Below are positions 33,707 through 45,435 of a stretch of 64,000 nucleotides of DNA, one piece after another. The notes under the pieces were generated by a model. That model searched no databases. It had not been told where the DNA came from and was given only the letters and a program-made list of their open reading frames with translations. The stretch lies in assembly GCA_022496805.1 (NCBI GenBank), contig CM040093.1:14114213-14178212 (forward strand), read 5' to 3'. Source of the DNA: Pohlia nutans. Lineage: Eukaryota; Streptophyta; Bryopsida; Bryales; Mniaceae. How positions within the stretch are numbered: the stretch's first letter is position 1; each line of letters opens with the position of its first letter. The position numbers and the translations under genes were made by a program.

Positions 33707-34278
33707 CCCCTTAACTGCCCAACTATGCATATTTTGCATGATGTACAGGAGCAAACTTTGTTTTCTCATCCATCATGCATTTTTTGTAGTGTGAATTTTT
33801 TACTGAATTTTTATGGGAAGTTAGCTTCATGCATATATGATCCAATTAGAAAGGGGATGATTTGTGAAATTCTTATGCCTCATTTCATGTTGTAGTGATT
33901 CACCCAAGATTTCAAAGATTTCAGTGTAAAAGTGCTCTTAAAAAAGTCAACTCATTAAATTAAGCAACCAAAAAATCTCCAAAAATCACTACACCTAGAG
34001 TATTACATTTCAACCGATCGCAATAAATTTCATCCAGAGATTGTCAATATCTTATTTGTAATTGAATTACAAAAGAATTTTGAATTTTAAGGTTTCAAAT
34101 TTTATACAAAAATATTGGTGATAGCAATCATAGATCTAACTGTATGGATAGAATCTAAAGTTCATTATGTACAACTTTTATTCATACATCAAGTTCAAAA
34201 TGTTACTCTTTATAGTTGCATTTTTTAATGTGTCTTTGCAAAACTGGCCAATCTGGACAAGGTGAGGACATTTAGGGG
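33707..34278 (+). mobile_element. TTAA element, 572 bp
   Basis: TTAA at 33703-33706 and 34279-34282; ends CCCCTTAACTGCCC and GGACATTTAGGGG. Hairpin ATGCATATTTTGCAT at 33725-33739. Fragments of the family at 8815 and 28311. Confidence 0.75.
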
Positions 34279-34391
34279 TTAAATGCATTTACAAATTTAG
34301 TTTAGTATAGTATATAAGCAAAAAAATTGGGGTTTTCCTATAGCTACACTTACAACCCTAATGCATGTATTTATTGCAAAAGAGTACATCA

Positions 34392-34662
34392 ACCCCTAAA
34401 GGACCAAGTGTCCTAACTAGGACATTTACAAAAACAGGCAAGTTCCCACGATGTCAATTTTGAGTCTACTATTCTGAGATTTTCTCTGAATGTGATGAAT
34501 TTCAAAAGCTTTGTGGAAATATAGTTTTTTTTCCATCGGACATCCGTAGAAAAAGTTATATTGCCCGAAGCCATTTTTTCGCGAGGCTTGGCAGTTTGGG
34601 CAAAATGCTAAACTACTCCACAAGCTCTACAATTTGAAATGACATGATATTATTTGGGATGG

Positions 34663-34710
<48 letters not shown>

Positions 34711-35744
34711 GGAGTTCAAAAAATTTCATTCCCAAAGGAGTCAAAAAATTCTAGTGTGGTGGGGCAGGGTGAGAAAAAATTATCTTCTTTTAGAGATAAA
34801 AATTAGAGATTTTTTTTTCATTTTTGTAATTTTTTTTCTACTTCTAGGCAATGTTTATTCTTATGTTTAGGCGACAATCAATATTAGATTTTGTTTATGT
34901 GAAAATCTATAATTTTTTTGAATTTTCTTCTAGCTGAAAAGTTGTTAATTTTTATGCTTTTAACTAGTTAGTCTAATTGGAACTTTATAATCTATCATAA
35001 AAGATTTTTAAATGAATTTATAAGGTCAAACCCCAGAAACACTATTTCACCAAAAATCAACATTCTATTTTTGGAAAGTGAAATTTGGTACAATTGATTA
35101 ATAGTAGTGTTAGATAAGAATGTACATTGATTTTTTTATAAAACACTAATTTTGTGTTAATGTAGATCAATTTTCTCATTGGTGGATGGAAGAGACAACA
35201 ATGTAATTGCTAGAGCATTGTATAGTAGCCCCCTCAGATGATATGTAATTTTTACACAAAAAGTCAAACCATGATTTTCAAAATGGAATTTCAGGCAAGC
35301 AAAGTATCAGGATCCAAAATCACAAAGTGAATTGGGTAGGTATTTGAGTCTACTATCAAGAAATGACAAATTTGGAGATATTTTAGTATGAAATGCTAAA
35401 AATTTAAAAATCCAATTGGAAATTGAGTAGTTTTGGATTGATAACTTCACATGTTCATATCTTAGTCAATAAAACCTCAAAAATTCATGATTCTTTTTTC
35501 ACATGATTCTAGAAAGGATTTTCATTCTTTCAGTCTGTTAAAGCCATTCTTTCCATTGCTGCTCAAAATTTGTATCTATAACGGTTTGAATCGAGGGTAA
35601 AAAACAAAATTTGACCATACCAATAATTACTAAACATCATGCTTCTCATTTTCTCTTTTGGACCAAACTTCGTCACAGTTGCAGAAGTAACATTTAGTAA
35701 CACATCTAGGTTTGGCCCTTAACCCCCTCTGTCTTTTAGGGAGT
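34392..35744 (+). mobile_element. probable decayed TTAA element
   Basis: Left end TCAACCCCTAAAGGACCAAG with hairpin GTCCTAACTAGGAC at 34410-34423. A possible right end TCTTTTAGGGAGTTGA is at about 35731-35746. 34425-34790 matches 50870-51230. Interrupted by a poly-A run (34663-34704). The right boundary is uncertain. Confidence 0.45.
34663..34704. repeat. poly-A run
   Basis: About 42 consecutive A. Confidence 0.95.
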
Positions 35745-36357
35745 TGACAATCTCATTTTTGGAAATTTTAGCCTACTTTCAAAGCAGATTGTTTTGTGGC
35801 AATTTTGGCCAAAACTACATCAAGAATTTTAGGGGTAAAGTTAACTATATCCATTATAATAACATCACCATGCTCAACGGCACAGCACCGACTAGTTAGA
35901 ATATGTTTCACATAACCTAATTAAAGTTGGGGATTTCTCAGGGGAATTTTTTCACAATCTACCGTAGGCTTGGGGAATTTTTTTTCATAATCCTATCTCA
36001 GAAATTTTCTGAGTTCTTTATGCAGGTCAATCAATTTCAATCTCAGGCTCTCGATTTGGGTGGAAAGGCCTCGAGCTCTCGATCTAGGTGGAAAGCCCTC
36101 GGGCTTCACCCTGACACTCATCCTCACCCTTTAGTACACCCAAAAAGCCCTTGTTGAAATGAATTGCTATATACATCATGTGATTCATACCCACAACCGC
36201 AAGACTCTCACCAGACATGCTCTCACCATGTAAGGGCTACGCCTTGCTCAGAAGGCATTTGCAGAAGCTCATCAAAGAAGCTCGCGCAAAAGCTGGTCCA
36301 AATACTTGCACTAACAACCCTTAATTGTTATACTCCCTCCATTTGTCCCATTATTAA

Positions 36358-36903
36358 CCCTTTGACGCACTTGCATCCACATAGTGAACAATGAACATGT
36401 TCAGATTATTCTCTAAACTACATACATGGACAGTTTTTATCTATCAAAATTTCTCTTAATTCTTGTACTAGTTGACTATCATTTGTACAGTATAGATCTT
36501 CAAAATAAGATATTGAGAATTTTTTTAAAACAATAGGAATGGTTTATACCAAGTTTCATTCTTAATCCAAAATATGAGATTTTAAACGTGGTTTTCCAAA
36601 ATAAGTAGAATCAAATAATGGAAATCATACCATCTCATAGTGCATGTTATTCCGAATTCATTTCAACAATTTTTTTTAAAAATTGGTTAATTTGGGATTT
36701 TTAATTGAATTTCAAAAGAAAATCTTGAAATCTTTACTACAATTTATTAATAAAAAAATAAGATAAATCCAACCCTATAGATGTGATCTTCACATTGACA
36801 TTTACAACTTAGCTTTGTACATCAACTCCATTATTGTTATTCGTCAAACACTTTATTTTATAACGCATCTTTGAAATTAGTGTTGAGTTGGGATATTGAA
36901 GGG
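36358..36903 (+). mobile_element. TTAA element, 540-bp family, inside Stowaway
   Basis: TTAA at 36354-36357, right flank decayed to TATA. Left end CCCTTTGACGCAC, right end GGATATTGAAGGG. Interior matches 14300-14839 in the same direction (GACTATCATTTGTACAGTATAGATCTTCAAAATAAG). Confidence 0.75.
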
Positions 36904-36968
36904 TATAGAGCGTGTTCGATTATTCAGCATGGTTGGAAACAGTCTTGAATTCTCAGAAATACTCTTAA

Positions 36969-37758
36969 CCCTTAAATGCCCAGGGTGGTTCTGGAACAAC
37001 CAAAGTTTTTTGGTGAGTTTTTTCCTTAAAACTCTCTATTCAAATTATGAATATTATAAATAGTATTTAACTGTATAAATGTAAACCTAGCTTAATCAAA
37101 CAAGTGTCGATTAAACCTTGGTAAGATCGGACCGTTGGATTGGAAGATTATAGTATGTCTTTGAACTCTATAGTGCACACTCAAAAATCAGATTTTGGAC
37201 GGTGTGTGACTTCAAAGTTAAATAGAATTTGGGTTAAATTTTCTAAATGAAAGTGAAGAGGTTCAGCAATGACCTATGTCAACACCTCACCATTGCAATC
37301 TTTCATGTCAAGAACGGACTCACACATAATTATTGTGAATTTTAGAAGTGATAGTGACTTATCTATATACGATTTATTATACATATAAATATGAAAGGAG
37401 TTGGTACATTGATCAAGATCCAAATACATACACTAATGGAACATGAACAAGAGAACACAATCCAAAAAAATAAAACAAGATAACAAACTTCCAAACACAA
37501 GAAATACCACATAGTACATGTGTTGTATTTGTAAGTATTTACTATATTTTCAAGAATTTGCAATATTTTCACATTTCATTCGTAGGTATTTTGATAGTTG
37601 CACAACTCCAAATTGAAATTTTGTTTTCTTAGAACGTGTATGTTATGAGTCTCCAACTCTGAACCTCACAATTCAAAATCCAATTGTTCATGGCTTTTTC
37701 ATTATTTGTGCTTTCGACACATCAGTGACCACAGTATGGTCTCCTAGGAACTAAAGGG
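36969..37758 (+). mobile_element. TTAA element, ~790-bp family
   Basis: TTAA 36965-36968 and 37759-37762. Left end CCCTTAAATGCCCAGGG; hairpin GGTTCTGGAACAACC at 36987-37001. Adjacent to, and sharing one TTAA with, the next copy. Confidence 0.8.
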
Positions 37759-37762
37759 TTAA

Positions 37763-38556
37763 CCCTTTAGTGCCCAGGGTGGTTCTGGAAGAACCACAGT
37801 TTTTGGATGATATTTTTTAAAAACTTTCTTTGTTGAAATTCAAGATACTATTAATAGTATCTAACCGTATAAATGTAATCATAGCTTAATGAAACAAGTG
37901 TCAATCAAATCTTGATAAGATCGGACCGTTGGGTTGGAAGATCATAGTGTATCTTTGAACCGTATGATGCACACTCAAAAATGAGATTTTGGGGGGTGTG
38001 TGACTTCAAGGTTAATTAGAATCTGGGTTAAATTTTCAAATATGAAAGTGAAGATGTTCAGCAATGAGCTATGCCACCATCTTTCATGTCAAGAATGGAC
38101 TCATACATAATTATTGTGAATTTTATAGGTGAGAGTGACTTATCCATATACGGTTTAGGACACTAATTTATACATTAAAATAAGAAAGGAGTTGATACAT
38201 TGATCAAGATCGGAATACATACACTAATGGAACATGAACGAGAGAACACAATCCAAAAAAAAAAACACGAGATAACAAACTTCCAAACACTAGAAATACA
38301 ACATAGTACATATGCTGTATTTGTAAGTATTTGCTATATTTTGAGGTATTTGCAGTATTTTGGTGTTTTGTACATGGGTATTTGGATATCTAAGAAAGTC
38401 AAATTCCAAATTTTCTTTTTGCATCATCTGTAGAATCAAAAGTTACACATCTGAACTTCAGACACCAGACTGAGATGATTCACAGATTTTCCAGCATTTC
38501 ATTTTCTGGTTCTGGTGATCTAGTGACCACTTAGCGGTTACGTGGGCACTAAAGGG
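37763..38556 (+). mobile_element. TTAA element, ~790-bp family, tandem to previous
   Basis: TTAA 37759-37762 and 38557-38560. Left end CCCTTTAGTGCCCAGGG, right end GGGCACTAAAGGG. Hairpin GTGGTTCTGGAAGAACCAC at 37779-37797. Confidence 0.85.
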
Positions 38557-38580
38557 TTAATAACGGAACAGAGGGAGTAG

Positions 38581-39960
38581 TTCACAGGTGAGATTCAGTG
38601 AACTTTGCAAGCTGACCCAAGAAAGGTAACCAAAGGTTCAGTGACGATGAAGAGTAATCAACACATAGATGTGAGAAAAGATGAGGCAAGGACCTGCTGA
38701 ATTGGCTGATTGAGCCAACAGGCAGGCAAAATTTGGTTGCAATTTCAATTGTGACCAATGTAACAAAATGAAAAGGAGCTTTGAGAATCTTTCAGAGGCT
38801 TAAGTGGAAAAAACCGCTCTGAAGAAGAAACCACATTGACAGGTGTGGTGGTATCGGCAAGTGTACTTTGAGCTAGAGCTAGACTGTCCTCCACAAGTAA
38901 CCAGAAACTTGCCATGACGTTTAGATAAGTTGTGGCAAAAAAAATTCAAGGTGCTACTAGCTAGCTGTTGCTGCATCGTTCTATAGTACACAATCAATTT
39001 TCTAGCACGATCAGACCATGATTTTGTGTGAAATCAATATTCCTATGTACTTTTCATGTAAAACAGTGCGGCATAGAGCCCTTCCTTCTAAGATTTTTCA
39101 GATCCTTGCTTGGAGAAGGACTACGCTCCACGCTGTCTGCGAGGACCTTCACAACTTGTAGGGGGTCAGCAATTAATCCTTCCTGGACCATTTCTCAACA
39201 TAGATCTTGAACTTGAGACAGCTGGCTACCATATTCACAGGCGCACAAGGTATGTAAGAGAAATCTTCAACAAGGATTTCAAGCTTCAGTCCCCCTGAGG
39301 TTCTTCCGATCCTCTCATGCATGCTGCAGGTCTTGAGACTTGCAACATGGAGTTTGAGTCCCAGTCCAGCCCCTGTCGTAGAATTAAAATGAATGCCGGA
39401 GTCGGACAATATGAAGATATATTTGTCTTACGCGACGGCCACTCCACTGTATCTTGCTCTTCTTACAGGGCTACTTGGTTGCAAACCGTCACTGGGAGAT
39501 TTTCTCTTTCCACATATCGACGTATTCGGACTATCATTAGGTGCAGTAGCGTCTGGTCTAATGTGACCCTGAAGTCTCTTAACATCTTCCATCTGTACAG
39601 GTTTGATGAGAAATTCTTCAGCACCCTCTGCAAGGCAACTGCAAGACAACATGAACAGAAGAATATCAGAATAAGACACAAATACAGTTCGTACAACAAT
39701 ACAATCCAATCAATTTCCTGAGCAGTACGTATTCTAAAGGTAGTAAAACACAGTTGCAAACAAGTGAGCCAGATTTAGTGAATTGAAATTACCATTTGAT
39801 GCGGTTGCTGTCGTTTTCAGATGACATCACAATAACTGGTATCTCCTTGCAAGCGGAGGAAGCCTTCAAAATCTTGAGGAGGTCATAGCCAGTCATTTCC
39901 GGCATACAATAATCCGTCATGATAAGATTCACAGACACCCTCTGCAGATTACACGTATAG
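38581..39960. repeat. segmental duplication, copy 1
   Basis: From TTCACAGGTGAG at 38581, through the 3' flank and exons 4 and 3 of the response regulator, the sequence aligns with 62546-63870. Shared phrases include TTGGCTGATTGAGCCAACAGGCAGG and CAATTAATCCTTCCTGGA. The block begins exactly next to the Stowaway end. Confidence 0.85.
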
Positions 39961-40685
39961 CATGTTGAGTCAAATAAATCATACGCAGTTGGGAACGCCA
40001 CATCATCATGTATCACAACTCTGGAAAATCCAAAAGTAAGACCAATACTTACATTAGCTTTTATCGTGGACGGGCAACTTTCGGAAAGACCCAGATATTC
40101 CAACGCTCGCAACGCACTGTTAACCGTTGTAACTGCACACCAGAAAGATCCCCGCCGGTTAGTCGAAGAAATTTGGAATCCATAACAATGATAAAACGAG
40201 TTCATCTCGATGTGTACAACAGCAAGACGATAAGCAAGCACCGTACCTTTGTAAGACGAAGTCTTGAGAAGTCTTTCAATGACCTTCTGGTCAATTTTAC
40301 TATCATCCACCGTCAGAACATGGTATTCGGAATTGCTTATGCTGGGAAGCGAATTCTCAGCAGGCTGAGGAAGTTCTGCTCTTGGTTCTTCTGTGAAGGA
40401 GTTCTCCAACTCAGTCTCATGACAGGTATTGACTTGCACAACCGGAGGGCTATCAATCTTGCAGCAGTCTCTCATTTTTCTCGACGTATCCTTACATTTG
40501 CTCGGCAATTTAGCCCGCTCGGCGGGCACCAATATCTTCCACGGGTAAGGAGAACGCATATTGGACTCCACTTTCCCTTCGAACTTGCTCACGCTCTGCA
40601 CCATGGCCTCCATCACACACGACTCCACTGAACCCAAAGATAAACAACTGTTCTCTTCGCTATAAGCTGTTCTCTCCGCAGCCAT
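39428..40685 (-). CDS. type-A-like two-component response regulator (4 exons, 292 aa)
   Basis: Receives phosphate from His-phosphotransfer proteins in the (cytokinin-type) phosphorelay, probably acting in nucleus/cytosol as negative regulator. Exons on the minus strand: 40685-40247, 40132-40053, 39941-39793, 39638-39428; all GT-AG, phases join exactly. Residues 1-120 are a non-conserved extension. The receiver domain starts at YHVLTVDDSK (acidic pair Asp127/128), continues [18 protein letters not shown] (phosphoacceptor Asp183), VIVMSSEN, and EEFLIKPVQ (Lys235). A short tail with GKRKSPSD (possible nuclear signal) follows; there is no MYB/GARP domain, so type-A rather than type-B. The long N-terminal extension is unusual for angiosperm type-A proteins. 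Introns 1 (114 bp) and 2 (111 bp) are multiples of three and have no in-frame stop. A second copy lies at 63330. Confidence 0.92.
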
Positions 40686-41590
40686 ACATACTGATCTCTT
40701 CCGTTATATATACGATTCAAATACCAAACCGTATTCTCGTCACAACGTGCTCTTCCAAAACCACACCTATCAGCAGCTGCCCTTGATCAATACCCGTACT
40801 ACAACTACCCTCACATGAATCTGCACCGACACACCAAAATTTGGAACTCTGTTAGGTTGTGTTGATTAACTTTTTTAAATAAAGCCGCCGTACAATACTA
40901 CACAACAAAATTGACATATAACACAACTTGCAACCAATTCTTGATCTCTCAAGTAAAGAACAACCCAACGCTTTCAATCCTTACTCACACAAACACTAAC
41001 AGGTATACATGAGAGGCTCACCATCAAAACTGCTAATCACGCCGTTTCACGACAAAACGAAAGTACAGTATATAAACAAAGAGAAAACCTATTCTCAACG
41101 AAACCAAAAACCATCACTCTTACGATGCTCCTGGAGAAAACTTAGGTCACCTCTCTGTATCCATTCAGCTGCATTGCCAAAAAGTCTAACAGAGGCATAA
41201 TCCATACCTGCTTCATCGCCAAAAACTCAATGGTTTTACAACCCTAAACGCCTCAAGGTCCTTAGCAAACCAGGGGCTGGAACGAAGCGCGGTGGAATTG
41301 GGTAAGCAGCAAACAGTAGAAATGTTGTTATGGATTCGAAAGCTTGAAAATGAGAATGGGGAGGGTATTAAGAATGAAGCAGTAGTGCGTGAGGGCGAAC
41401 GAACACGCGGAGAAAGGGCGATTTGGCAAACTGGACGCGGGGTAGGCAGAGAAGACAAGGCGGGGGTCACAAGGCGACAAGGGTTGCGCAGTACGCGACA
41501 GAGCGGGTCCCGGCCGGATATCGCGGGCGCGATCTCACTACAATCCCCACTACTGTTTGGGGCACTACCAGACAAACCCCCGTTTTAGTC
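40686..41590. promoter_or_regulatory. upstream region of the response regulator
   Basis: Upstream of the minus-strand start codon. 41213-41590 is GC-richer with an open minus frame of 120 codons (no known motif), possibly a leader exon. A TATATAACGG (minus) occurs about 25 bases before the ATG at 40705, too close for a TATA box unless the leader is very short. Confidence 0.3.
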
Positions 41591-41721
41591 AAGCCCCTCA
41601 CGACTCTTCCTTCTGGTTCTCATTCGTTCGTCATCTTCTCATCCGTTTGGGGGGTTTTCATTCGTTCGCGATTTCCCAGCCCGTTTGGGCTTTTTCATTC
41701 GTTCATGTTGCTTTGGTCTAC

Positions 41722-42110
41722 ACTACACTAATTATCCCATTTACTGAGGGTGGGTTTATAGTGCGTGTGGAAATTACACTGATTATTATTATTATTACTG
41801 TGAGACATATTAAAATGTTCATAAACATAGTTCGTAAAAAAATTCACCTTGCGTAAAAATATGCAGTCGTTTTAAACAATTGGTGTGTCTCACAGTAATG
41901 ATAATAATCGGTGTAGTGAAGGTGATAAAAAAATATCACTATGATGTAAAACTAGAGTGATATGAAGATTCCAACCACTCACTAAATTTTTCAACCCCCG
42001 TTGATTTTGAGATTTGGCAAAATAGTGTGTGCCTAGGGAATTAGTATCACATGCACTAAATGGTATAATCAATGTAGTCACACTAGTCACACTATTTGTA
42101 AACTACATTA
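41722..42110. mobile_element. MITE family with CTACACTAATTATCCCAT ends, nested
   Basis: ACTACACTAATTATCCCATTTA (41722) pairs with TAAATGGTATAATCAATGTAGT (42056-42077). An inner pair ACACTGATTATTATTATTATTACTGTGAGACA (41776) / TGTGTCTCACAGTAATGATAATAATCGGTGTAGT (41882-41916) belongs to the family at 45053. So one MITE is inserted in another. 42000-42055 is shared, inverted, with 44830-44890. Confidence 0.6.
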
Positions 42111-42662
42111 GTGTGGCATGTAGAATGTGTTGAGTATTTAGAAGCGAGAGCATGCGTGGAGATTGAGTAATGATCTTGTCGGTTTGGTTGGGATTTGTGA
42201 GCATTTGTTGTCTTGTGCTTTCCTAGCATAATAGAGCAATGCAATGGAGCACCCTTTTGAAAATTGGATCAAAAGAGAATTTTCGCTTAAATCGACTTCT
42301 TAAGTAATGAAGGAATGTCATTTGTATTTCATAAAGGACTACCGTATCATTGCCACGTAAACTTAGTTTCTAATTGTAACTAGACTATGGTCCCATTGCA
42401 ATAGGTGCTGGCTCCCATTGCTCTATTATGCTATGTTTGTTTTGTCATGTAAGTTTATGCCCACCCTTTCCCAAACAGTTAGGTTTGTCTATTCAGCCTC
42501 CACATCAGCCATGACAGTATGTTCAATTTGAATGAGAGGCAGCAGCCTCACGGAAACTTCCAAGCACCAAGTCCTTTTCAGTATCATTTTTTATTTCTTT
42601 TAAAAGTAAGTCTATTTCTTTCATTCATCCAACCCAAATGTTCTGGAGTTTCGTCACACATA

Positions 42663-44043
42663 CAGTGACTGTCAAAACTGATCAAACATTTGCAAACACT
42701 TCATTCAATCCTTGGTGGACAAGAAATGAACACATAAAAATGGAGCTGGTAATTTTATTAACATACTATGTAATAAATAGTACATATTAGAGGAAATACG
42801 CCTTCCATATTAGAGCTCTAAACAGATTGAGAAAAATCCAAAGTCCACCTAGGCATTTGATCAGTTTTGCCAACCCATGAAAGATGATCTCTCAATACTT
42901 TGTCCACCTCCCTTTTGCTGCTTTTACAGCTGCAATTCTATGTGGCATACTTTCTACAAGCCTCCTACAATCATCTGGTGTAATTGAGTGGAAAACTTCT
43001 ACCACACGATCCCATAATTCTAATAATCCATTTGGAGGTCTCTCATATTGATTGAGTCTCCGTTTGAGAATTGACCAAAGGTGTTCAATGGGATTCAAAT
43101 CAGGCGATTGAGCAGGCCAAGGTAGAAGAGCAAAAGGTTGCCGTGAGAACCACTCTTGAAGCATCTTTGTTGTGTGAATGGGAGCATTGTCTTGTTGAAA
43201 GATAACACGAGAACGGTCTAAGTTGAACTTGGAAATTACCCTGTGGACATTTTCCTCTAGAATGTCACGATAACGAATCTGATTAATGCGCCCCTCCACT
43301 TTGCATATCAATCCAGGTCCATGCATGCACATACACCCCCAAACCATAATCCCTCCACCTCCATGTTTCACTGTTTGACTGATAGTTCGTTCCGAAAGCG
43401 GCATCGCCTCTCGTGTCCAACACCAAACTCTTCCGTCTGAGTTGAAGCGGTTGATTTTACACTCGTCTGAGAAGATTACTCGACTCCAATCCTCTATGGT
43501 CCAGTGTTCGTGGACACTAGCGAACTCTAAACGTGCCTTTACATTTTTGAGAGAAAGATGTGGTTTTTTGACCTTTGTTTGCGAACGTAAACCAGCTCTA
43601 TGAAGTGCACGTTTGATAGTATGAGAGCTCACTTTCACTCCCAATACTTGTTGCGAAGACCTTGCTAAATCTGCACAAGTACCCACTCTTCCCCTCACCA
43701 TTTCTAATACACACCTTCGTTCCTGTGCTCTATTCAACTTTCGAGGTCTACCTCCACGCAAGCGGTGAGTGCCAGTGGAAGATCTCTCACAAATCTGTGC
43801 ACATCACTTCATGAGATATTGCATTTCATGGAGTGTCAAAAGTGATCAAATGAGAGAGATGGTCACTAACCATCCATCTGTCCACACAAATGCATTGCCA
43901 TCTGTACAATTACGTTGATAAGTATCTCAGCTTATAATAGATTGTGATTAACCTCTAAACCAGAGCATGCCACTTGCCAGATTGCAATTAATGACAATCG
44001 AACTTGTAATTATCCAATGTATGATCAGTTTTGACAGTCACTG
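42663..44043 (-). mobile_element. Tc1-like DNA transposon
   Basis: Identical 22-bp inverted ends CAGTGACTGTCAAAACTGAT+CA at 42663 and 44022-44043, flanked by TA on both sides (42661-42662, 44044-44045), as for Tc1/mariner. Further inverted copies of the end motif lie inside: TGATCAGTTTTGCC at 42858 and GTGTCAAAAGTGATCAAATG at 43834. Contains the transposase at 42892. Confidence 0.9.
42892..43761 (-). CDS. Tc1 family transposase, DD34E, N-terminally shortened
   Basis: Cut-and-paste DDE transposase. Visible motifs in order: GGRPRKLNRAQE (the GRPR linker between the two helix-turn-helix units), RVIFSDECKINRFNSDGRVW with the first catalytic Asp, VWGCM, IFQQDNAPIHTT with the second Asp, and WPAQSPDLNPIEHLWSILKR with the Glu. 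Asp to Glu spacing is 34 residues, the Tc1 type, not the DD39D of usual plant mariner-like elements. The frame is open for 289 codons but begins at a TTG; upstream the frame runs back through ICERSSTGTHR to a TGA (about 43803), so the first ~45 residues of a normal ~340-residue transposase are missing. Possibly inactive, though the catalytic core is intact. No introns. Confidence 0.9.
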   Translation of the reverse strand: MRGGRPRKLNRAQERRCVLEMVRGRVGTCADLARSSQQVLGVKVSSHTIKRALHRAGLRSQTKVKKPHLSLKNVKARLEFASVHEHWTIEDWSRVIFSDECKINRFNSDGRVWCWTREAMPLSERTISQTVKHGGGGIMVWGCMCMHGPGLICKVEGRINQIRYRDILEENVHRVISKFNLDRSRVIFQQDNAPIHTTKMLQEWFSRQPFALLPWPAQSPDLNPIEHLWSILKRRLNQYERPPNGLLELWDRVVEVFHSITPDDCRRLVESMPHRIAAVKAAKGRWTKY

Positions 44044-44045
44044 TA

Positions 44046-45050
44046 CACACTTGTGGGTGGAATACTTGAATATATGTGCATGGAAGCCACAAACATGGAC
44101 AGCAAGCATAAAACTCCACTGTAGAAAGCTTGGGATGCTCAGAAAACTTCTCCAACCATATCTCTCATGAGCAAATTCAGGAATCTCTCAAGCGCTTTAG
44201 TCTTGATTTTCCATGATTTTATTCAGTTGTGATTTATTGTATCCCCTCAAAATGAGCTGAGAACAGCTAAGTCAACCCTCAACCAGACGTAAGTAAACTT
44301 GTGATGACTACTATGCCATACCTTTGAGGTTTGCCAATTTAAAATATCATGTGTAATTATGCTCGGTCTATGGTGTAGGGGTGCCCCGGGATCACAAGAC
44401 TTCCACTAACACATGTGCCTTCAAACTCGATTGTAGGTGGATTGGGTCAGCGTTGCCTCTTTGGACCCAAATTGATTGACACGTAAAAGAAAAGTATACA
44501 CCAAGATCTTGTGACTGATTCTGTAAGTCAACTCCCCCCCCCCCTGTGTTGGATTTATTTCATGGTCCCATTGCAACCAAAATGGTTATTTAATATAGTT
44601 TAAAGTATTTATCACATGGACATACTATTCAATATCGATTGTGATGATGACCTTATAACATCTGTGATGCGTATTGTCATATTGGACATACCAATTTTCA
44701 TCCTTGCCAATTAATCACACATATTAAATAACCATTACATTGAATTTGTATGTGTGAGTTTTTTAAATTCAAAACCATTGATCGAAAGAAAAACTACCCA
44801 CTAATAGAAAAGTACACTAATTATCCCATGTAGTGTGCGTGTTACTAATTCCCAAAGCACGCACTATTTTGCCAAATCTCAAAATTATTGAGGGTTGAAA
44901 TTTTTACTGAGTGGCTGAAATCTTCATATCACATTTATTTTACATTATGATGATATTGAGTATCACCTTCACTAATTCCCCACATGCAGTGCTTGGAGAC
45001 CATGCATTTTGACACTATTCTTTGGTGTCCCAAAGACCAGACTTTCTACT
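44046..45050. other. non-coding stretch
   Basis: No gene. 44815-44900 is the inverted copy of the MITE piece at 42000-42075. A C run of 11 occurs at 44534. Confidence 0.4.
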
Positions 45051-45052
45051 AC

Positions 45053-45275
45053 ACCGATTATTGCCATTATTGTGAGACACATTAACTATTTTCTTAAGCC
45101 TATAACTTTTAACACAAGGCAAATATTTTTACCAATGTTGGAGATATTGGTACTAATGATGTAGTAAAATGTGCATAAACATATTTCGTAAAAATATTCA
45201 CCTTGCGTAAATAGACAACTATTTTTAAACAATTAGTGTGTCTCATAGTAATGGCAATAATTGGCATAATGATCG
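45053..45275. mobile_element. MITE, CTACACCGATTATTGCC ends
   Basis: ACACCGATTATTGCCATTAT+TGTGAGACACATTA (45053) pairs with TAGTGTGTCTCATAGTAATG+GCAATAATTGGCATAATG (to 45272). Related copies at 24850, 41776-41916 and 48306-48530. Confidence 0.7.
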
Positions 45276-45435
45276 GCGAATCGTATCCATAATTTCATAC
45301 ACATAAAATCTCCATTTGTGTTTTTTTTCTTTTAAATTATGCATGAAATTCCAGTGTACATACCAAGGCCACTTGGTAGGATACGTGTTAATTTTCTTCT
45401 CGACTTCACATCTCATGTGTACACACTGGCCGATA

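Larger units (their letters stand above)
36331..38579. mobile_element. Stowaway-like MITE split by three TTAA elements
   Basis: Left end TACTCCCTCCATTTGTCCCA (36331) and right end TAACGGAACAGAGGGAGTA (to 38579) are inverted copies and match the classic plant Stowaway terminus TACTCCCTCYGTYCC; TA borders the element. Between them, only 36904-36964 is not TTAA-element sequence. The original MITE was thus roughly 110-120 bp and was hit three times. Confidence 0.75.

Noticed and set aside
40008..40631. 207-codon open frame antisense to the response regulator
   Set aside because: Mirrors the receiver exons and introns; no motif of its own.
41213..41575. 120-codon open frame upstream of the response regulator
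   Set aside because: No family resemblance and open frames on both strands, as expected for a GC-richer promoter block.
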